From the NCBI GenBank assembly GCA_018382125.1, contig JAGZQO010000021.1:1-37337 (forward strand): DNA of 37,337 nucleotides, in the 5' to 3' direction. Position numbers and translations under genes: made by a program. This DNA comes from Collinsella sp. (GTDB lineage: Bacteria > Actinomycetota > Coriobacteriia > Coriobacteriales > Coriobacteriaceae). This document shows, one piece after another, positions 32,922 to 37,337 of the stretch. The notes beneath the pieces are model-generated. The model was not told the origin of the DNA. It did not search any database and was given only the letters and a program-made list of their open reading frames with translations. Position 1 is the stretch's first letter, and every line of letters begins with the position of its first letter.

Positions 32922-33031
32922 GGCGGTCGGCAGTTAAGTCTGTCGCGAGTTCCGCACGCAAAGGAAAGCACTTAATGTGCTTTCCGTCTTGCGCAGGACT
33001 GTCCGAGCAGCAGACTTAACTGCCGACCGCC
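32922..33031. repeat. 110-nt palindromic element between kduD and RpiB-like gene
   Basis: GCGGTCGGCAGTTAAGTCTG (32923-32942) is perfectly reverse-complemented at 33011-33030, extendable by one pair. Inside is a perfect 9-bp hairpin GGAAAGCAC/GTGCTTTCC (32963-32971 with 32977-32985). No reading frame. It splits two genes that should be co-transcribed; it may be a MITE-like insertion or a processed or attenuated spacer. Confidence 0.75.
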
Positions 33032-33044
33032 TCGCCCAGTTTCC

Positions 33045-33854
33045 TTATTGCGGCTGCTTGCCGATGTAGGCGAGGATGCCGCCGTCGACGTACAGAATGT
33101 GCCCGTTGACGAAGTTCGATGCGTCGGAAGCCAGGAACACGGCGGGGCCCTTCAGGTCCTCGGGCGTGCCCCAACGGGCGGCCGGCGTCTTGGCAATGAT
33201 GAACTGGTCAAACGGGTGACGGCTGCCATCGGGCTGCGTCTCGCGCAGCGGTGCGGTCTGCGGGGTGGCGATGTAGCCGGGCCCAATGCCGTTGCACTGG
33301 ATATTGGCCTCGCCAAACTCAGAGCAGATGTTCTTGGTGAGCATCTTGAGTCCGCCCTTGGCGGCGGCATAGCCGGCGATGGTCTCGCGGCCGAGCTCGC
33401 TCATCATGGAGCAGATGTTGATGATCTTGCCGTGGCCTTTGGCGATCATACCGGGCAGGCAGGCCTTGGACACGATAAACGGCGCATTGAGGTCGATGTC
33501 GACGACACGGCGGAAGTCCTCGGCGCTCATGTCGAGCATGGGGGTGCGCTGGATAACACCTGCATTGTTGACCAGGATGTCGGGCGTGGTGCCAAAATCG
33601 GCCTCGATCTTGGCGACGAGCTCGGCGACGACGGCCTCGTCAGTGACATCGGCCACGTAGCCGTGAGCCTCAAAGCCCAGCTCGCGGTAGTGCTTCTCGG
33701 CCTCGGCGACCTTGTCGGCGTGGCGGGCGTTAAAGGCGATCTTGGCGCCGGCCTCGCCGAGCGCCTCGGCAATGGCCATGCCAATGCCGTAGGTGGCGCC
33801 GGTCACGAGTGCGACCTTGCCATCCAGGCGGAAGCTGTCCATAAGATCAGACAT
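33045..33854 (-). CDS. kduD: SDR dehydrogenase, KduD/DhuD-like
   Basis: 269 residues of the classical short-chain dehydrogenase family. Visible are the nucleotide-binding TGATYGIG (18-25), NNAG at about 93, the catalytic Ser in ICSMMSELGRE and YAAAKGG (Tyr at about 160). It is close to gluconate 5-dehydrogenase/2-deoxy-D-gluconate 3-dehydrogenase (KduD). KduD reduces 2,5-diketo-3-deoxygluconate to KDG with NADH. It is followed by the RpiB-like isomerase and has regulon operators in front. GAAAGGA precedes the ATG at 33854. Gluconate 5-dehydrogenase activity is a weaker alternative. Confidence 0.88.
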   Translation of the reverse strand: MSDLMDSFRLDGKVALVTGATYGIGMAIAEALGEAGAKIAFNARHADKVAEAEKHYRELGFEAHGYVADVTDEAVVAELVAKIEADFGTTPDILVNNAGVIQRTPMLDMSAEDFRRVVDIDLNAPFIVSKACLPGMIAKGHGKIINICSMMSELGRETIAGYAAAKGGLKMLTKNICSEFGEANIQCNGIGPGYIATPQTAPLRETQPDGSRHPFDQFIIAKTPAARWGTPEDLKGPAVFLASDASNFVNGHILYVDGGILAYIGKQPQ

Positions 33855-33870
33855 AGCGATCCTTTCAAAA

Positions 33871-33882
33871 GAAACGTTCATC
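33871..33882. promoter_or_regulatory. Operator near the kduD start
   Basis: On the minus strand GATGAACGTTTC directly follows TTATAT (33884-33889), a probable -10 box, 17 nt before the kduD start codon. It is imperfect in both halves but keeps the AACGTT core, and its place after the -10 box is the same as operator 2 at uxaC. Confidence 0.65.
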
Positions 33883-33959
33883 TATATAAGTCTTGCTTTT
33901 AATACAAGCTCAGTATAGGAGAAGCGGAGGAATTGACGCCCCTATTCTCCTAAAAATAG

Positions 33960-33971
33960 GTGAACGTTCAC
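33960..33971. promoter_or_regulatory. Distal operator upstream of kduD
   Basis: A perfect GTGAACGTTCAC within AGGTGAACGTTCACTT, centred 90 bp from the kduD-proximal site. A further half-site GTGAAC follows at 33981-33986. The 90-bp spacing differs from the 38-41 bp pairs and may allow looping. Confidence 0.85.
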
Positions 33972-34012
33972 TTTTAAAAGGTGAACGGTTGAAATCGGTT
34001 GTCGCGATGCCC

Positions 34013-34309
34013 TTACTCGCTTTTCGCCATCGCGCCTTCCGCGATCATGTTGCGGTTGTAGACCAGGTGCAGATACATGGCGTCGTGCGCGGCGGTGGGG
34101 TTGCGCGCCTCGATGGCGTCGGCCACGCCGCGGTGCGCGCGGATGGTCTCCTCGACGAGCTTTTTGCCCGTAACGTCGATAAAGAGGGGAACGGATGCCT
34201 TGAGCACGCCCATCAGGCGGGGAACGACGAGGTTGCCGCCATTCAGGGTGACTACATGGAGTAGCGCCCGTACGCATCGAATTTCTCCTCTCATAGATGC
34301 GCGGCACAA
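34013..34309 (-). pseudogene. Truncated GntR-family regulator (C-terminal FCD fragment)
   Basis: The 98-codon frame reads HVVTLNGGNLVVPRLMGVL, EETIRAHRGVADAIEARNP and TAAHDAMYLHLVYNRNMI, which is the final helical part of an FCD ligand-binding domain of the GntR/FadR family. The DNA-binding winged helix and the first two thirds of the FCD domain are missing, and nothing upstream on this strand can supply them. A bidirectional terminator lies directly upstream. I read it as a remnant of a deleted regulator, perhaps of the hexuronate type (UxuR/ExuR-like) given its neighbours. It could still be expressed from an AGAGGAG-preceded ATG, but has no DNA-binding part. Confidence 0.7.
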
Positions 34310-34312
34310 AGA

Positions 34313-34343
34313 GCCCCGAGTTCATACGAGCTCGGGGCTTTTT
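34313..34343. terminator. Orphan bidirectional terminator
   Basis: An 11-bp stem (34313-34323 with 34328-34338, one wobble), loop ATAC, with TTTTT on the plus side and TCTTT on the minus side. No complete gene ends here on either strand, consistent with deletion of the gene it served. Confidence 0.8.
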
Positions 34344-34493
34344 CGTCTGGATTGCGGACGTATTGACGGACGAAAACGATTTGCGTCTGGCATTTAGCCG
34401 TACGAAAGCGCAATTTGCGTCTTAATTCCGGACGTAAATCAAGACGAAAATCGTTTGCGTCTGTCTGAAATCCGTACGCAAACGGTTTTCGTC
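34344..34493. repeat. Tandem palindromic repeats in front of the AlbA_2 gene
   Basis: Units of 40, 34 and 40 nt (34344-34383, 34384-34417, 34418-34457) each begin CGTCT and end with a palindromic block like GACGAAAATCGTTTG; a fourth, inverted partial unit (34458-34493) runs into TATAAT at 34495-34500. Each unit also carries a CCGGACGTAAAT-like or GCCGTACG-like block. They are probably operators (iterons) for the downstream regulator. Confidence 0.8.
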
Positions 34494-34494
34494 T

Positions 34495-34500
34495 TATAAT
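34495..34500 (+). promoter_or_regulatory. -10 box of the AlbA_2 regulator gene
   Basis: A perfect TATAAT stands 39 nt before the ATG. No good -35 hexamer lies 16-18 bp upstream; that space is filled by the last palindromic repeat, which suggests regulated use. Confidence 0.6.
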
Positions 34501-34538
34501 ACGATTCAGATGAGTATGAATAGAGAGGTGCGGTGCAT

Positions 34539-35792
34539 ATGGTTGTTAGAGAGAGCCCTACAGTCGAATACAAGGAAAGCGTTACGCCGACGTTTCTTAA
34601 AACGGTGAGCGCCTATGCAAACTACGGGACGGGCAAGATTGAGTTTGGCGTTGATGACGAGGGCGTTGCTGTCGGTCTTGCAGATCCGGTTGCCGAATGT
34701 CTGCGCATCGAAAATATGATTAATGACAGCTTAGATCCAGCCCCCCGTTACTCGCTTGAGCCCGATGAGAAACACGGGACCGTAATCCTTACGGTCTATG
34801 AGGGCCAGGACAAACCCTATCGAAGCAAAGGAAAGGCATATAGGCGTAACGATTCGGCAACGGTGGAGGTCGATCGGTTTGAGTATGGCAGACTAACGCT
34901 CGAGGGCAGTAACCTGACGTTCGATGCGCTCACGTCGGCTTTTCAGGACTTGAGTTTTCACACGCTCGAGCATAAGTGTGTTGAACACCTTGGTATTTCC
35001 GAGCTAACGCCGGATATCATGCGTACGCTTCGCTTGCTCGGCAAGGACGGCTATACCAATGCCGCGGCGATATTGGCGGATAAAAACGATTTTCCGGGCA
35101 TCGACTGTGTGCGGTTTGGTGAGACCGAGGACGTTCTCTTAGATCGTGAGACGGCGACAGGTCTATCTGCAATTGAGCAGGTGGACAGGGCGGTTGCTAT
35201 GTTTGCACGCTACTACCGTTATGAGCGTATCGAGGGGATGGAACGCGTCCAAACCGATCGAATTCCTCTTGAGGCGTTCCGCGAAGCTGTCGCAAACGCT
35301 TTGGTGCATCGGACATGGGACGTTCGGGCGAATGTTCAAATCGCTTTGTACGATGATCGCGTCGTTGTGACTTCCCCCGGATCGCTACCCGCCGGTTTGA
35401 CGACGGAACAATACCTGTATGGGCAGATATCCGTGCTCAGAAACCCAATTGTCGCCGAGGTCTTTTTAAAGCTGGATTACATCGAGAAGTTCGGTACGGG
35501 AATCGCGCGAATCAGGCGAGCGTATCGAGATTCTTTGAGCCAGCCGGTATTTGATGTTCGCGGCGGCATGGTGGCCGTCACGTTGCCCGTTATCGATGCC
35601 TTTGAAGGGTCTGAGGAAGAGGTCCAGGTTCTCAAGGTTTTGTCAGGCGGACGAATACTGTCGCGGGGTGAGATTGAGCAACAGACGGGATTGAGCCGCA
35701 CGCGCACGTTGACGGCGCTTGAATCTTTGCTCAACCGAAACTCGATCGTAAGGCGGGGGACAGGACGCGCCACGAAATACGAGCGCGCATAG
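34539..35792 (+). CDS. AlbA_2-domain ATP-binding transcriptional regulator
   Basis: 417 residues. The N-terminus has the Schlafen/AlbA_2 signature (VEYKES at 9-14, then KTVSAYANYGTGKIEFGVDDEG). The middle, about 230-350, is an HATPase_c_4 domain (REAVANALVHRTWD, DDRVVVTSPGSLP, EKFGTGIARIRRAY). The C-terminus, about 360-417, is a winged helix (GRILSRGEIEQQTGLSRTRTLTALESLLNRNSIV). Such proteins are annotated as ATP-binding transcriptional regulators. Many are autoregulated and some are mobile-element or phage-defence linked; none of this is shown here. I use the ATG at 34539, with AGAGAGG upstream; a GTG at 34533 is also in frame. The tandem repeats before it are the obvious candidate binding sites. 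Confidence 0.85.
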   Translation: MVVRESPTVEYKESVTPTFLKTVSAYANYGTGKIEFGVDDEGVAVGLADPVAECLRIENMINDSLDPAPRYSLEPDEKHGTVILTVYEGQDKPYRSKGKAYRRNDSATVEVDRFEYGRLTLEGSNLTFDALTSAFQDLSFHTLEHKCVEHLGISELTPDIMRTLRLLGKDGYTNAAAILADKNDFPGIDCVRFGETEDVLLDRETATGLSAIEQVDRAVAMFARYYRYERIEGMERVQTDRIPLEAFREAVANALVHRTWDVRANVQIALYDDRVVVTSPGSLPAGLTTEQYLYGQISVLRNPIVAEVFLKLDYIEKFGTGIARIRRAYRDSLSQPVFDVRGGMVAVTLPVIDAFEGSEEEVQVLKVLSGGRILSRGEIEQQTGLSRTRTLTALESLLNRNSIVRRGTGRATKYERA

Positions 35793-35815
35793 CTCAAAAG
35801 AGCAAAGCTACAAAA

Positions 35816-35847
35816 CAGGCCCCAAGCCTACACCGGCTTGGGGCCTG
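35816..35847 (-). terminator. Terminator between convergent genes
   Basis: A perfect 13-bp stem (35816-35828 with 35835-35847) is followed by TTTTG on the minus strand, so it mainly serves the AAA ATPase gene. Confidence 0.85.
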
Positions 35848-35871
35848 CTGTCCTCTGGGATATTGGCGCCT

Positions 35872-36963
35872 CTACAGTTCAACTTCCAGTTCGGCTTTGT
35901 GTTCGTTGAGGTAGTCGCGCATGTAGGGGATGGCAAATGAGACCTTGCCGTACGAGGGCGCCTCAATGATCGACTCTCTCAGCAGACGACTGCGGATGGA
36001 ACTTACCTGTTGAGGTGTCTTGTTTAAGTCATCGGCAACCATGCTGGTCGAGCATGTCTGTCCCAGTGAAGCCATGCTCAAAAGATAAGCGATGCACGTG
36101 GGCGGAATGCGCTGCAGCGCGGGTTCAATCACCATGGCGCAGAAGCGTTCGCGTGCTGTTGCGATGCCTCGCTTCGCCTCTTCCTCTCCAATAACAGTTG
36201 TATGGGCGCGTCGTGCCAGTTGCCATGCGTAATATCCAACGAGCTGGATCATAAAGGGGTAGCCCTGCGTTGCCTCGGCAAGTTGCCCGGCAATACCTGG
36301 CTGCAGCTCCATGCCAGACGTTTCAATGGTTTCCTCGAGGGAGTACGAAACTTCGGTTACTGCCACAGCCTTCAGGTCAAAGGGGAGGGCGCGGCGCAAA
36401 AACGTAAGTGTCTTTCCGTTGATGACACTTTCTATCATCGAAGGCAGCCCCGCAAAAACAAAGGCGATATCAAGGTCTTCGCCGATAACCTGTTGAATCG
36501 CAATGGAGAGCGTTCGGACCTCATCGAGCTCTGCGTCTTGGACCTCATCGAGGGTGATGAGCAGACCATTGCCGTTCTTTGATATTGCCTGCCTCATGGC
36601 GTCACGCAGCGATGGGCCGATTCGCTCAATGTCTATGCTGCCGATGGATATGCCAGCTACGCTTGGCTCAAATCTGGCGTGTTTGGCCTGGAATTTGGGC
36701 TGCAGCTGCTCGAGAATGCGCTGACAAAGTCCTTCGGTTGCGACTTCTTTTATGACCGTCCAGCCATGGCTTTGCGCCAAACGTGAGCACTCGTCAAGGA
36801 GGACCGTCTTGCCCGTTCCGCGGACGCCGGCTATGCGCATAAGGCGTCCCGGGGCGCCAGGACCGTTGACGAGGCCTTCATTGAATTCCTCGAGGACATC
36901 TTCGCGGCCGATAATTGTGGGAGGTGTTTTGCCTGCCGTGGGCTTAAAAGGGTTTGTTTGCAT
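35872..36963 (-). CDS. AAA+ ATPase with C-terminal winged helix
   Basis: 363 residues. It starts QTNPFKPTAGKTPPTIIGRED, then Walker A GVRGTGKT (46-53), a second-sensor-like region and Walker B LLITLDE (134-140) with a following VQDAELDE. FAGLP near 180 fits sensor 1. The C-terminal part, about 290-350, looks like a winged helix (TSMVADDLNKTPQQVSSIRSRLL). This is the ORC1-like/AAA_16 ATPase type with frequent but undefined regulatory or defence associations. I choose the ATG at 36963; a GTG at 36972 is also in frame. AAAGG precedes. Eight 10-bp repeats lie directly upstream of the ribosome site. It is convergent with the AlbA_2 gene and may form an accessory pair. Confidence 0.82.
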   Translation of the reverse strand: MQTNPFKPTAGKTPPTIIGREDVLEEFNEGLVNGPGAPGRLMRIAGVRGTGKTVLLDECSRLAQSHGWTVIKEVATEGLCQRILEQLQPKFQAKHARFEPSVAGISIGSIDIERIGPSLRDAMRQAISKNGNGLLITLDEVQDAELDEVRTLSIAIQQVIGEDLDIAFVFAGLPSMIESVINGKTLTFLRRALPFDLKAVAVTEVSYSLEETIETSGMELQPGIAGQLAEATQGYPFMIQLVGYYAWQLARRAHTTVIGEEEAKRGIATARERFCAMVIEPALQRIPPTCIAYLLSMASLGQTCSTSMVADDLNKTPQQVSSIRSRLLRESIIEAPSYGKVSFAIPYMRDYLNEHKAELEVEL

Positions 36964-36980
36964 GCGAGCCACCTTTGCTC

Positions 36981-37060
36981 AAGATATAGCAAGATATAGC
37001 AAGATATAGCAAAGTATAGCAAGATATAGCAAAGTATAGTGAGATATAGCAACGTATAGC
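36981..37060. repeat. Eight 10-bp tandem repeats upstream of the AAA ATPase
   Basis: AAGATATAGC repeats eight times in exact register (36981-37060), with small changes in units 4, 6, 7 and 8 (AAAGTATAGC, AAAGTATAGT, GAGATATAGC, AACGTATAGC). On the coding strand each unit reads TTGCTATATC or near it, a run of -35/-10-like words at one helical turn. The array begins about 18 nt before the start codon. Confidence 0.93.
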
Positions 37061-37337
37061 GCTGTTCGCGGGTTCTTACGGTGGTGCTATTTTCCGAATG
37101 CCGCGCGGATAAAGCGCTGGGCGAACAGCTTGTTGGCAACTCACGAGGGCTCGGGGTGCCAATTTGGGGTGCAGTAGTGCTGCGCCACGAAAACGGCCTA
37201 TCTACTACGTTTGAACCGTAGGGGTCAACCATAGTCGGCTTTTTCGAAAATCGGCCAGCTCTCTACCTGCACTGATAATTGTCCTTGGGGGAAGCGGGCA
37301 CTGCGGGGGCGCGTCAACGGCGCGCGATTTCCGCGTC
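37061..37337. other. Geneless window end
   Basis: No supported gene. GCTGTTCGC (37061-37069) is perfectly reverse-complemented at 37121-37129. Further on is CTACG/CGTAG (37205-37209 with 37217-37221) and a TTTTCGAAAA palindrome (37241-37250) between two TCGGC copies. This may be a promoter region or a further dispersed repeat. Confidence 0.4.

Noticed and set aside
34013..34309. Functional small regulator
   Set aside because: Only the end of an FCD domain is present, with no DNA-binding part, so it is called a pseudogene.
36981..37060. CRISPR array
   Set aside because: Units of 10 bp follow each other with no spacers, and no cas genes are present. The 34344-34493 repeats also lack unique spacers.
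1..37337. tRNA or rRNA genes
   Set aside because: I saw no cloverleaf with CCA-type end or conserved rRNA segment on either strand, though a covariance-model scan was not possible.

Overview
This high-GC window has short intergenic gaps, GTG starts and gene families typical of gut Actinobacteriota. FeoAAB with a Cys-rich partner, a hexuronate/pectin island, kdp genes and an old-yellow-enzyme-type reductase together suggest a Coriobacteriia member, most likely Collinsella or a close relative. The genus is an inference from gene content and codon usage; nothing here (no rRNA) proves it.

Layout. (1) 1-520: an HPr-like phosphocarrier preceded by a 36-bp perfect palindrome. (2) 550-4062: ferrous iron uptake (feoA, feoA, feoB, FeoB-associated small protein) with a DtxR/IdeR-like box in front of feoB. 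(3) 4160-19292: a galacturonate/pectin-oligomer island: LacI regulator, uxaC-uxaB-uxaA, GPH-type symporter, GH28, a CE8 pectinesterase fused to an alpha/beta-hydrolase, SGNH esterase, GH105 and a TIM-barrel sugar isomerase. (4) 19323-20540: a GltD-like Fe-S/FAD oxidoreductase. (5) 20638-28902: kdpE-kdpD divergent from kdpFABC, including a 28-aa kdpF, with the whole block bracketed by two copies of a palindromic repeat of about 90 nt. (6) 29151-31100: a 2,4-dienoyl-CoA reductase/BaiCD-like flavoenzyme. (7) 31189-32123: a HEPN/MNT toxin-antitoxin pair whose MNT antitoxin carries a RelB/DinJ-type N-terminal domain, flanked by REP-like repeats. (8) 32197-34309 (minus): an RpiB-family isomerase (DhuI-like), a KduD-like dehydrogenase and a truncated GntR/FCD regulator. 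(9) 34310-37337: an AlbA_2/ATPase-domain regulator behind three to four tandem palindromic repeats, and a convergent AAA ATPase behind eight exact-register 10-bp repeats.

How the genes fit together. Pectin oligomers probably enter through the symporter. They would be de-esterified by the CE8-hydrolase fusion and the SGNH enzyme and cut by GH28. Galacturonate goes through UxaC, UxaB and UxaA to 2-keto-3-deoxygluconate (KDG). Unsaturated ends released by GH105 would reach KDG through the RpiB-like isomerase and KduD. No polysaccharide lyase, KDG kinase or KDPG aldolase is in the window. None of the degradative enzymes shows a signal peptide, so digestion appears to be cytoplasmic. The palindrome GTGAACGTTCAC or close variants sits in front of uxaC, the symporter, GH105 and kduD, tying the two arms into one LacI-type regulon. 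At three of these promoters the operators come in pairs 38-41 bp apart.

The strongest candidates for something undescribed are the RHH-MNT/HEPN module, the paired operator/promoter design of the pectin regulon, the two repeat arrays in front of the last two genes, and an HPr with a natural Asp at the Ser46 regulatory position.
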